The position numbers and the translations under genes are program-made. 5,720 nt of DNA. It comes from Actinomycetota bacterium. GTDB taxonomy: Bacteria > Actinomycetota > Thermoleophilia > Solirubrobacterales > 70-9. Where the stretch lies: positions 1-5,720 of the forward strand of contig JAFDWD010001118.1 of assembly GCA_018268695.1 (NCBI GenBank), given 5' to 3'. Positions 1 to 5,720 of this stretch are shown here, in pieces; positions within the stretch are counted from its first letter, which is position 1, and the number at the start of each line of letters is the position of its first letter. The notes under the pieces were generated by a model. That model worked only from the letters and a program-made list of their open reading frames with translations. It was not told the DNA's origin and ran no database searches.

Positions 1-997
1 GCTCTTCCTGCCCGAGATCTCGATCTGCCGCAGCGGCGGCGAATCCTTCCTCACCGTGAACGCGATCGTCGGCGCGGGGGACGATGCCGAGCGGCGCGGG
101 GCGGAGCTCGCGGCGCGCCTCGGGGGCCTGCGCGCCGACGCGACCCTGCCGCTGCTCGACCCGCACCCGACGGCCCGGCCGGAGATCCGCAGTGCCAGGC
201 CGCCGCGCGCCTTCGAAGACGCGGTGGAGAAGGCGACAGCCCGGATCGCGGCGGGGGAGATGCAGAAGGTGGTGCTCGCCCGCGAGGTCATCGTCAGCGC
301 CGCCGCCGCCCACGACCCGGCGCCGATCTTCGGCGGCATGCGCGAGCAGTTCCCGGCCTGCTTCTGCTTCTGCGCCGGGACGCCCGAGGCCGCCTTCATC
401 GGCGCCAGCCCCGAGCTCCTGGTGCGCCGCTCCGGCGCCGGTGTCTCCACCGTGGCCCTCGCGGGGTCCACCCGTCGCAGCTCCGACCCCGCCGTCGACG
501 ACCACCTCGGCGAGCGCCTGATGCGCTCCGACAAGGAGCGTCGCGAGCATCGCGTCGTCGCCGAGCGCATCGTCCGCCGCCTCCGCCCGCACGCCGTCTG
601 GGTCGAGACCGGCGCCGAGCCGGAGATCGTCAAGGTCGCCAACATCCAGCACCTCGCCACCCCCGTCATCGCCCAACTCGCCGAGCCCCGCTCGGCGATC
701 GAGCTGGCGGGCATGCTCCACCCGACGCCCGCGGTCGGCGGCGAGCCCTGGCCCGACGCTGCCCCCGCACTAACAGAGCTGGAGCAGATGGACCGCGGCT
801 GGTACGCCGCCCCGGTCGGCTGGATGGACGCCACCGAGGACGGCGAATTCTGCGTCGCCCTCCGCAGCGCCCTCCTCCGCGACCGCGACGCCCACCTCTT
901 CGCCGGCGTCGGCGTCGTCGCCGGCTCCGACCCCGAGGCCGAGCTGGCCGAGACCGAGGTCAAGCTCCAGGCGATGCTGCCGCTGGTGGCGGACTGA
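1..997 (+). CDS. menF: Isochorismate synthase, MenF/EntC family (5' end outside window)
   Basis: Converts chorismate to isochorismate, the entry step of menaquinone synthesis, as a cytosolic Mg-dependent enzyme. The frame is open from base 2 and already reads family-like sequence, so the gene is cut by the window edge; the GTG at 56 is internal, not the start. Numbering from that GTG, I see QKVVLAREV with Lys71, which is Gln in anthranilate synthases and Lys in isochorismate/salicylate synthases; GASPELLVRR (116-125), with the Glu that acts as general acid in EntC; ALAGSTRR (134-141); SDKERREH (158-165) and the ETEVKL segment (299-304), the regions that hold Mg in EntC; NIQHLATP (196-203); LHPTPAVGG (221-229); and RGWYAAPVGW (247-256). 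About 331 residues remain, fitting the chorismate-binding domain of a roughly 400-450 residue protein. Proximity to menD, menC and menA favours a menaquinone role over a siderophore one. The stop is TGA at 995-997. Confidence 0.95.
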   Translation, partial: LFLPEISICRSGGESFLTVNAIVGAGDDAERRGAELAARLGGLRADATLPLLDPHPTARPEIRSARPPRAFEDAVEKATARIAAGEMQKVVLAREVIVSAAAAHDPAPIFGGMREQFPACFCFCAGTPEAAFIGASPELLVRRSGAGVSTVALAGSTRRSSDPAVDDHLGERLMRSDKERREHRVVAERIVRRLRPHAVWVETGAEPEIVKVANIQHLATPVIAQLAEPRSAIELAGMLHPTPAVGGEPWPDAAPALTELEQMDRGWYAAPVGWMDATEDGEFCVALRSALLRDRDAHLFAGVGVVAGSDPEAELAETEVKLQAMLPLVAD

Positions 998-1043
998 CCG
1001 TCCCCGACGGGCCGGCAATCAGGTCAATATCCTGCTGAACACT

Positions 1044-2144
1044 GTGCGTCGTCTGACCATGGCAGCGCTCGTCTGTGGAGCCGTCTTCCTCGCATCGGCA
1101 GCCCTCGCGGGCGGTGCCGGGACGAAGCTGCCTGGCGGGCCGCGCCTCGCGGTGGTGGTCTCCAACTTCCACGGGCCGAGCGCGACCGAAGTCCTCACCG
1201 TCGGACCTGGCGGCGAGGACCCGCGGCGGCTCGCGCAGGGCACGTTCCCCGGGCCGATGTCCTTCTTCGAACACCCGAACTGGAGCCCCGACGGCAAGCT
1301 CCTCGCCTTCAACAGCCAGGGCGAAGAAACCCCCGCGGTCGCCCTGCTCGGTGCCGATGGGTCGAACCTGCACCTGCTCCGGTCCTCCGAACACCCGGGC
1401 GGCCCCGACAACTCGACCCTGCTGGAACCGCTCTTCGACCCGAAGACCGGCGAGGTCTTGGTCGGCATCGTCCACACGCCGCATGGCGAAGGGCTCTTCG
1501 GCGACGCCCGCCCGACCGGCAAGGCCGCCCAGTTCCGCGGCGAGTTCTGGTCGCTCCCCGTCCGCGGCGGCGGCAAGCCGCGGCGCCTCAGCAGCCGCTA
1601 CCTGGTCCGCTCCGGGATCTTCTATCCGTCCTCGATCGCCGCCGACGGGACGATCGCCGCGACCGACCTGAACCAGAAGGGCTTCACCGTCGCGGTCCTC
1701 GATCCCCGCGGCGGCCCGATCCGCACCGTGGTGACGGCTAGGCAGCAGAGGGAAGGCAGCCTCGAGCCGGCTATCTCCCCGGACGGATCGCGGATCGTCT
1801 ACAAGGTTGACCTTCAGAAGGAAGTTCGCGAGCGCCGGACCCTGATCGGTAGTGAGCTGATGATCGTGTCCCGCGAGGGCGGCAAGCCGAGGCGGCTCGC
1901 CTGGGTCAAGGGCGGAGCGGGCTGGCCGACCTGGGACCCGTCGGGCTCCCGGATCGCCTTTACGGCGATGGAAGACGCGGGCGGCGAAGACGGGGCCTTC
2001 GCCCAGCTCGGGAACGCGCTGATGGAGATCAATCCCGACGGCACCTGCCTGACGAAGGTCTATTCGGCCGGGCCCCAGGCTGCCGTCGAGGGCGCGGCCT
2101 GGCAGCCGGGCGCCGAACGCGGCGTCGGGCCGATCAACTGCTGA
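1044..2144 (+). CDS. Exported TolB-like/PD40 beta-propeller protein
   Basis: Predicted 366-residue exported protein. The GTG start is the first available after the menF stop; an ATG at 1059 (residue 6) is an equally plausible start and would still leave a signal peptide. Neither has a clear ribosome binding site. Residues 1-24 form a signal peptide: RR near the start, a hydrophobic core, then ALAGGA as a likely cleavage region. No lipobox is seen (Cys11 follows Val). The rest shows TolB/WD40-like (PD40) blades: NWSPDGKLLAF (79-89), SIAADGTIAATD (197-208), AISPDGSRIVY (243-253) and TWDPSGSRIAF (296-306). Each is followed by a strand such as LMIVSREGGKPRRL or LMEINPDG. The chain ends in a Cys (366), with another at 335, so a disulfide is possible outside the cytoplasm. 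True TolB acts with Pal in the Gram-negative envelope; this protein lacks an obvious TolB N-terminal domain, so only the fold is assigned. Substrate and role are unknown. It follows menF by 46 bases and could be cotranscribed with it. Confidence 0.8.
   Translation: MRRLTMAALVCGAVFLASAALAGGAGTKLPGGPRLAVVVSNFHGPSATEVLTVGPGGEDPRRLAQGTFPGPMSFFEHPNWSPDGKLLAFNSQGEETPAVALLGADGSNLHLLRSSEHPGGPDNSTLLEPLFDPKTGEVLVGIVHTPHGEGLFGDARPTGKAAQFRGEFWSLPVRGGGKPRRLSSRYLVRSGIFYPSSIAADGTIAATDLNQKGFTVAVLDPRGGPIRTVVTARQQREGSLEPAISPDGSRIVYKVDLQKEVRERRTLIGSELMIVSREGGKPRRLAWVKGGAGWPTWDPSGSRIAFTAMEDAGGEDGAFAQLGNALMEINPDGTCLTKVYSAGPQAAVEGAAWQPGAERGVGPINC
2134..2144. other. Tail-to-tail 11-base overlap of two convergent genes
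   Basis: The propeller gene stops at TGA 2142-2144 on +, and menD stops at TGA 2136-2134 on the minus strand. Each therefore encodes its last residues in the other's 3' end. No spacer is left for an intergenic terminator, so the two transcripts must run into each other or end inside the opposite coding region. Confidence 0.85.
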
Positions 2145-3948
2145 GGCCGGCCAGGACTCGCTCGGTGACGCGGTGGTGGGCGGCGACGTTGGTGTGGCGG
2201 TCGGTACGGACCTCGATCAGGCCGGTGCCGGCGGCGAGGGCGGCCGGGAGGTCGGCGAGGGATTCGAGGCGGCGGTAGGGGAGGTCGAAGAGGGCGGCGG
2301 CGCGTTCGACCGAGACGGCGCGGGGGGTGCCGAAGAGGGCCTCGAACTCGTCTGTCTCCAGGGCGGTCTGCTGGGGAAGGAAGTGGAAGATGCCGCCGCC
2401 GCCGTTGTCGATGACGAGGATGCGGACCGGGGTGGTGACGTCGCGCAGGGCGGCGAGGGCGCCGATGTCGTGGAGAAAGCCGAGCTCGCCGGTGACGATC
2501 GTGGTCGGACGGCCGCTGGCTTGGGCGGCGCCGATGCCGGAGGAGACGAGACCGTCGATGCCGTTGGCGCCGCGGTTGCAGAGGAAGTGGACATCGGCCG
2601 CGCCCGGGGCCAGGAACTGCTCCTGGTCGCGGATCGGCATCGAGGAGGCGGTGAAGACGAGGTCGCCGTCGGCATGGGCGCGGCCGAGCGCGAGGTGCAG
2701 GGCGGGCTCGGTCATCTCCGTCCCGACCGAGTCCTCGATCGTCTTCAACGCCGCCGTCTCGGCGTCGAGCCACGCTCGCGGCGCCGGCGGCTGCTCGCCG
2801 GTCAGACCTTCGAGGCGTGCGGCCCAGCCGCTCGCGCACTCGGTCGGATCCGCCCTCAGGATCGCCGCCGCGCGCCCCGTCGGCTCGTTCCAGCCGCCGG
2901 TCGGGTCGACGACGATCTGGTCGGCCCCGCTCGCGGCCAGCCACTGGCGCAGGGGCTTGGACGTCGGCAGCTCGCCGAAGCGCAGCACCAGCTCCGGCAC
3001 GACGCCGCGCGCCCAGTGCTCGTCGCGGAGCAGCGTGTCGTAGGTAGTGACGACGTAGGAGCGGTCGTGGGGACCGAGGCGCATCTGCGAGGTGGGCTCG
3101 GCGAGGATCGGGAAGCCGGAGGCGCGCGCCAGGTGGGCAAGGGGCTCGCGCAGCTCGGGGTCGGTCTGGCGGCCAGCGATGATAACTCCCGCGATCGCGT
3201 CGCCGATGTGGCCCGCGACCTCGTCGAGGACGAAGCTGGTCGGCTCGAGGTCGACGCGCGTCACCGCCGTGAGCGGGCGTCCGCCTTCGCGGCCGTGGAG
3301 CGCCAGCGGGTCGGTCGCCGTCACCGCGCCCTCGACCGGGATCGGTGCCAGCGGCTCGCGCCAGGGGAAGTTGAGGTGGACCGGGCCGGGGCGGATCTCC
3401 CCACGCGCCCGCGCCAGCGCCCGCGCCGCCACCGAGCGCAGGTGGAGGAGGCCCGAGTCGTCGGCGTCGTGCGTCCCGACTTCGCAGAACCAGCGCACGG
3501 TCTCGCCGAAGGTCTTGATCTGGTCGATCACCTGGCCGGCGCCGATGCCGCGCAGCTCCGGCGGGCGGTCGGCGCTGAGGACGATCAGCGGTAGCCCCGA
3601 CTCGTCGGCCTCGGCGATCGCCGGGTGGTAGTTGGCCAGCGCCGTCCCCGAGGTGCAGAGGAGCGCCACCGGCTCGCCGCTCGCCTGCGCCGCACCGAGC
3701 GCGAAGAACCCGGCCGAGCGCTCGTCGAGGATCACCGTGACCTCGATCCCCGGCTCCCGCCAGAGCGCCACCGCGAGCGGCGTCGAGCGCGAGCCCGGAG
3801 AAATGATCGCCCGCCTGAGCCCGCCCCGCGCGAGCTCCTCGGCAAAGGCCGATGCGAGAGCGGTGTTGGCGTTGGTCGGGTCCACGACAAAGGTGCCGGC
3901 TGAAGCATTTTGGTCGTAGGAGGACCAAAAGGCTTCAGCGGGGGTCAT
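2134..3948 (-). CDS. menD: SEPHCHC synthase (MenD), thiamine-diphosphate enzyme
   Basis: Catalyses the ThDP- and Mg-dependent addition of decarboxylated 2-oxoglutarate to isochorismate, the committed menaquinone step. The 604-residue length from ATG 3948 is near the family norm. Motifs: ISPGSRSTPLAVAL (49-62); DERSAGFFALG (75-85), holding the Glu that activates ThDP; LLCTSGTALANYHPA (96-110); SADRPPELRG (125-134); VIDQIKTFGE (140-149); GPVHLNFPWREPL (188-200); SSMPIRDQEQF (435-445); and NRGANGIDG (458-466). The Mg/ThDP motif reads TGELGFLHD (486-494) then VIDNGGGGIFHFLPQ (512-526); the usual GD is GE here. ATG 3948 overlaps the menC stop as ATGA, pointing to translational coupling; no Shine-Dalgarno is seen. 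Residues 1-20 precede the usual start of homology (about NANTALASAF, 27-36) and contain a strong palindrome. An in-frame GTG at 3885 is the alternative start and would leave a 59-base gap after menC. The frame also stays open upstream to about 4128, but that part overlaps menC and is spurious. Confidence 0.95.
   Translation of the reverse strand: MTPAEAFWSSYDQNASAGTFVVDPTNANTALASAFAEELARGGLRRAIISPGSRSTPLAVALWREPGIEVTVILDERSAGFFALGAAQASGEPVALLCTSGTALANYHPAIAEADESGLPLIVLSADRPPELRGIGAGQVIDQIKTFGETVRWFCEVGTHDADDSGLLHLRSVAARALARARGEIRPGPVHLNFPWREPLAPIPVEGAVTATDPLALHGREGGRPLTAVTRVDLEPTSFVLDEVAGHIGDAIAGVIIAGRQTDPELREPLAHLARASGFPILAEPTSQMRLGPHDRSYVVTTYDTLLRDEHWARGVVPELVLRFGELPTSKPLRQWLAASGADQIVVDPTGGWNEPTGRAAAILRADPTECASGWAARLEGLTGEQPPAPRAWLDAETAALKTIEDSVGTEMTEPALHLALGRAHADGDLVFTASSMPIRDQEQFLAPGAADVHFLCNRGANGIDGLVSSGIGAAQASGRPTTIVTGELGFLHDIGALAALRDVTTPVRILVIDNGGGGIFHFLPQQTALETDEFEALFGTPRAVSVERAAALFDLPYRRLESLADLPAALAAGTGLIEVRTDRHTNVAAHHRVTERVLAGLSS
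3899..3939. repeat. Near-perfect inverted repeat / hairpin in the 5' end of menD
   Basis: The left arm TGAAGCATTTTGGTC (3901-3915) and right arm GACCAAAAGGCTTCA (3923-3937) pair at 14 of 15 positions, with one A/G mismatch (3907 with 3931). Two further pairs (3900-3938 and 3899-3939) extend the stem to 17 positions around a 7-base loop (3916-3922). By hand count the 37-base core is about 46% GC, in DNA that is otherwise mostly G and C. No T-run follows on either strand, so it does not look like an ordinary intrinsic terminator. On the + strand the loop region reads AGGAGG (3918-3923), but no start codon follows at a usable distance. In the menD mRNA the same bases read CCUCCU, like the anti-Shine-Dalgarno end of 16S rRNA. 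It is read in frame as MenD residues 4-17 if ATG 3948 is used. It could be a dispersed palindromic element, an operator or an RNA switch; the sequence alone does not decide. Confidence 0.8.
3945..3948 (-). other. menC stop / menD start overlap (ATGA)
   Basis: The menC TGA (3947-3945) shares bases with the menD ATG (3948-3946). The sequence just upstream, reading toward menD, has no purine-rich ribosome binding site. Reinitiation by ribosomes finishing menC is the simplest way to start menD. This holds only if ATG 3948, and not GTG 3885, is the true start. Confidence 0.65.
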
Positions 3949-4958
3949 AAGCGGTGGTGTCGGAGCGAATCCTCGTCGATCACGATGCCGAGGCCCGGTC
4001 CTGGGGACTCGTGCAGGAGGTCGCCCTCCAGGGGACACTCCTCGGCGGCGATCGTCTCGGCGAAGAGGCGACGGGTCGCGAGGCCATGGGCGAGGCGCTC
4101 CTCGGCGGGCGTCCGGGCATCGACCCACTCCGCCAGCCGCCGCCCGATCGCGATCCCGACCGGGCCGTCGAGAGCGCTCGCCACGTAGGTGCGCATGATC
4201 GCGGCGATCTCCTCGCCCGCCTCGATCCCGCCGACCTTCGACAGCTTCACCCCGGTGATCCCGAAGGCGCTCGCCGCGACCGACTCCCGCGCGTCGGCGG
4301 CGGTGACGATGCTCTCGTCGCCGGCCAGCGGGATCCGCGTCCGCCAGGCCAGGTCCGCGGCCTCGGCGATCGTCTCGACCGGCTGCTCGACCAGCTCGAT
4401 CCCCAGCGGCTCGATCGCCGCGAGGATCCGGCTCGCCTCGTCCGGCGACCAGGCCGCGTTGGCGTCGAGCCGGATCTTCGCCCGCGGGCCGAGCGCCGCC
4501 CGCACCGCCTCGACCTGCGCGATGTCGTCGCCGGCGCCGACCTTCAGCTTGAAGGTCCCGAACCCGGACCGCGCCCAGCGGGCCGCCTCGGCGGCGACCT
4601 CGGCCGGCGGCCCGCTGACCAGGGTCGCGTTGCAGCGGACGGGGGCATGCTCGGCCTTCGTCCCTTGCCGCTTCTCCCGCAGGTCGAGGAGCGCGGTCGA
4701 CAGCGCGCAGCGCGCGGGCCGCGAGAGGCCCTCGGGCGCGGGCGCGAACGGATCGATCGACTCCAGTTCCCCCACCACCTTCGCGATCGAGACACCCCCG
4801 CGCAGGCTCAACGGCACCGCTTCGCCGAGCCCCTCGACGCCGTCCTCGTCCCGGATCCGCAGCAGCACCATCTCCCGCCGCGTCAGGCGCCCGCGCGCCG
4901 TCACGTACGGCTCTTTGAACGGAAGCGCGTAGGGGATGACCTCGACCGCCGCGCGCAC
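3945..4958 (-). CDS. menC: o-Succinylbenzoate synthase (MenC), enolase superfamily
   Basis: Dehydrates SHCHC to o-succinylbenzoate, the step after MenD and MenH; cytosolic and Mg-dependent. With GTG 4958 the protein has 337 residues, normal for actinobacterial MenC. The N-terminal capping domain (about 1-105) includes the early motif VEGLGEAVPL (41-50). The barrel carries the muconate-lactonizing subgroup residues: FKLKVG with Lys137 and Lys139, Asp165 in RLDANAAW, Glu191 in ELVEQPV, Asp214 in LAGDESI and Lys238 in GVKLSKVGGI. These match the two catalytic lysines and three metal ligands known in OSBS. SALDGPVG (261-268) is a typical late-barrel loop. GTG 4958 was chosen because homology-like sequence begins right there and it lies 2 bases after the menA stop; the frame is open to 5129 but that region is menA. 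The family also includes dipeptide epimerases and N-acylamino acid racemases, so the specific call rests on its place between menA and menD. Confidence 0.92.
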   Translation of the reverse strand: MRAAVEVIPYALPFKEPYVTARGRLTRREMVLLRIRDEDGVEGLGEAVPLSLRGGVSIAKVVGELESIDPFAPAPEGLSRPARCALSTALLDLREKRQGTKAEHAPVRCNATLVSGPPAEVAAEAARWARSGFGTFKLKVGAGDDIAQVEAVRAALGPRAKIRLDANAAWSPDEASRILAAIEPLGIELVEQPVETIAEAADLAWRTRIPLAGDESIVTAADARESVAASAFGITGVKLSKVGGIEAGEEIAAIMRTYVASALDGPVGIAIGRRLAEWVDARTPAEERLAHGLATRRLFAETIAAEECPLEGDLLHESPGPGLGIVIDEDSLRHHRL

Positions 4959-4960
4959 GG

Positions 4961-5720
4961 CTAGACCGAGAGCAGCAGGCCGATCGTGACCAGCAGGCTG
5001 TAGACCGCCAGCAGGCCGCCGGTCGCGGCCAGGCATTTGTTCAGCGCCGGGCCGTCGGTGCGCGTTTCCAGGACCCGGATCGGTTTGATCGCCAGCGGGA
5101 TCGCCAGCAGCCCGATCAGCGGCCACCATTGGCAGTCCCCGGCCCAGATCGTGAAGGGCAGGAGGACGAACGCCCCCGCGACGAGCACCTTGTACATGTT
5201 GATCGCGTTGGCCCGGCCCATCCGGACCGCGGAGGTGTTCTTGCCCGCCCGCCGGTCGGTCTCCAGGTCGCGCACGTTGTTGACGACCAGGATCGCGGTG
5301 GCGAGGAAGCCGACCGCGATCGAGAGCCCGAGGGGCAGCGCCGCGAGTTCCTCGGTCTGCACGTAGAAGGACCCGTTCACTGCGACGAGGCCGAAGAAGA
5401 GGAAGACGAAGACCTCACCCAGCCCGGCGTAGCCGTAGGGGCGGGGGCCGCCGGTGTAGAGGACGCCCGCGGCGATCGAGGCGACGCCGACGACGAGGAT
5501 GATCCAGCCCGCGACTACGGCCAGGTAGATGCCGCAGGCGACGGCGACGCCGAAGGCCACCCAGGTCGCGGTGAGGACGCGGCGGGGGGTGACGAGGCCC
5601 GCCGAGGTGACCCGCACCGGCCCGAGCCGGTCGGCGGTGTCGGCCCCGCGGCGCGCGTCGGAGTAGTCATTTGCGAGGTTGGGCCCGATCTGGATGAAGA
5701 TCGAACCGATCAACGCGGCG
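4961..5720 (-). CDS. menA: 1,4-Dihydroxy-2-naphthoate polyprenyltransferase (MenA), N-terminus outside window
   Basis: Integral membrane UbiA-family enzyme that joins a polyprenyl diphosphate to 1,4-dihydroxy-2-naphthoate, giving demethylmenaquinol. The frame runs off the right edge without a stop. The TTG at 5713 is internal, because MenA normally has about 40-50 residues with a first helix before this point. Numbering from that TTG, the first Asp-rich prenyl-diphosphate/Mg motif is NLANDYSDARRGAD (12-25), followed by RLGPVRVTSAGL, a typical MenA stretch. YTGGPRPYGYAGLGEVFVF (86-104) is a MenA hallmark. The second Asp-rich motif is NNVRDLETDRRAGK (145-158), with Asp149 and Asp153. Hydrophobic segments lie at about 46-65, 66-86, 98-113, 125-145, 175-190, 195-210 and 228-248. 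The stop is TAG at 4963-4961, followed 2 bases later by the menC GTG, so menA is upstream in the same transcript. Its promoter is not in the window. Confidence 0.95.
   Translation of the reverse strand, partial: AALIGSIFIQIGPNLANDYSDARRGADTADRLGPVRVTSAGLVTPRRVLTATWVAFGVAVACGIYLAVVAGWIILVVGVASIAAGVLYTGGPRPYGYAGLGEVFVFLFFGLVAVNGSFYVQTEELAALPLGLSIAVGFLATAILVVNNVRDLETDRRAGKNTSAVRMGRANAINMYKVLVAGAFVLLPFTIWAGDCQWWPLIGLLAIPLAIKPIRVLETRTDGPALNKCLAATGGLLAVYSLLVTIGLLLSV

Noticed and set aside
56..58. GTG 56 as the true start of menF
   Set aside because: The frame is open to the window edge and codes for family-like sequence before it; the remaining domain would lack its N-terminal part.
998..1010. Small hairpin CCGTC-CCC-GACGG just after the menF stop, as a terminator
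   Set aside because: Only a 5-bp stem with a 3-base loop and no T-run; such stems are frequent by chance in GC-rich DNA.
1020..1043. Possible -10-like TCAATAT (1024-1030) as promoter of the propeller gene
   Set aside because: No matching -35 at the right distance and only about 13 bases to the start codon; too weak to annotate.
2173..3594. A 473-codon open frame on the + strand opposite menD
   Set aside because: Its protein is a low-complexity run rich in G, A, E, D, R and V with no recognisable motif, as expected from the mirror frame of a GC-rich gene. menD on the other strand has full family motifs.
3899..3939. The menD palindrome as an intrinsic terminator
   Set aside because: No T-run follows the stem on either strand, and the stem is AT-rich in the middle; it also lies within, not after, the gene set.
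3954..4964. A 336-codon open frame on the + strand opposite menC
   Set aside because: Arg/Pro/Asp-rich shadow with no domain signature; it covers almost exactly the span of menC, whose catalytic residues are all present.
4959..5129. N-terminal extension of menC to an ATG at 5129
   Set aside because: The extra 57 residues overlap menA coding sequence in another frame and look like shadow translation; MenC homology starts right at GTG 4958.

Overview
The window is very GC-rich, densely packed protein-coding DNA. It carries four of the genes for menaquinone (vitamin K2) biosynthesis, plus one exported beta-propeller protein. GC-rich codons, GTG and TTG starts, nearly absent intergenic space and the look of the Men proteins suggest a high-GC actinobacterium. 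A Thermoleophilia/Solirubrobacterales-like lineage is my best guess, but this is inference from style and not from a marker gene. I see no rRNA, tRNA, CRISPR array, transposase or phage gene.

Layout. On the + strand, the left edge cuts into an isochorismate synthase (menF/entC family), of which the C-terminal ~331 residues are present (1-997). After 46 bases comes a secreted TolB-like/PD40 beta-propeller protein (1044-2144). The rest is a tight minus-strand gene set, transcribed right to left: menA (5720-4961, 5' end off the right edge), menC (4958-3945) and menD (3948-2134). menA and menC are 2 bases apart. menC and menD overlap by 4 bases (ATGA). The 3' ends of menD and the propeller gene overlap tail-to-tail by 11 bases.

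Pathway. MenF converts chorismate to isochorismate. MenD condenses isochorismate with 2-oxoglutarate to give SEPHCHC. MenC dehydrates SHCHC to o-succinylbenzoate. MenA prenylates 1,4-dihydroxy-2-naphthoate in the membrane. MenH, MenE, MenB, the thioesterase and the final methyltransferase are not in the window and are presumably nearby or elsewhere. The propeller gene has no evident role in the pathway.

The most unusual item is a near-perfect inverted repeat (3899-3939). It has a 17-bp stem with one mismatch and a 7-base loop, and is much more AT-rich than its surroundings. It lies inside the first codons of menD, just after the menC/menD junction. It may be a dispersed palindromic element tolerated in frame, or an RNA structure controlling menD. 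A second point is that MenD has Glu in place of the usual Asp of its thiamine-diphosphate/Mg motif.
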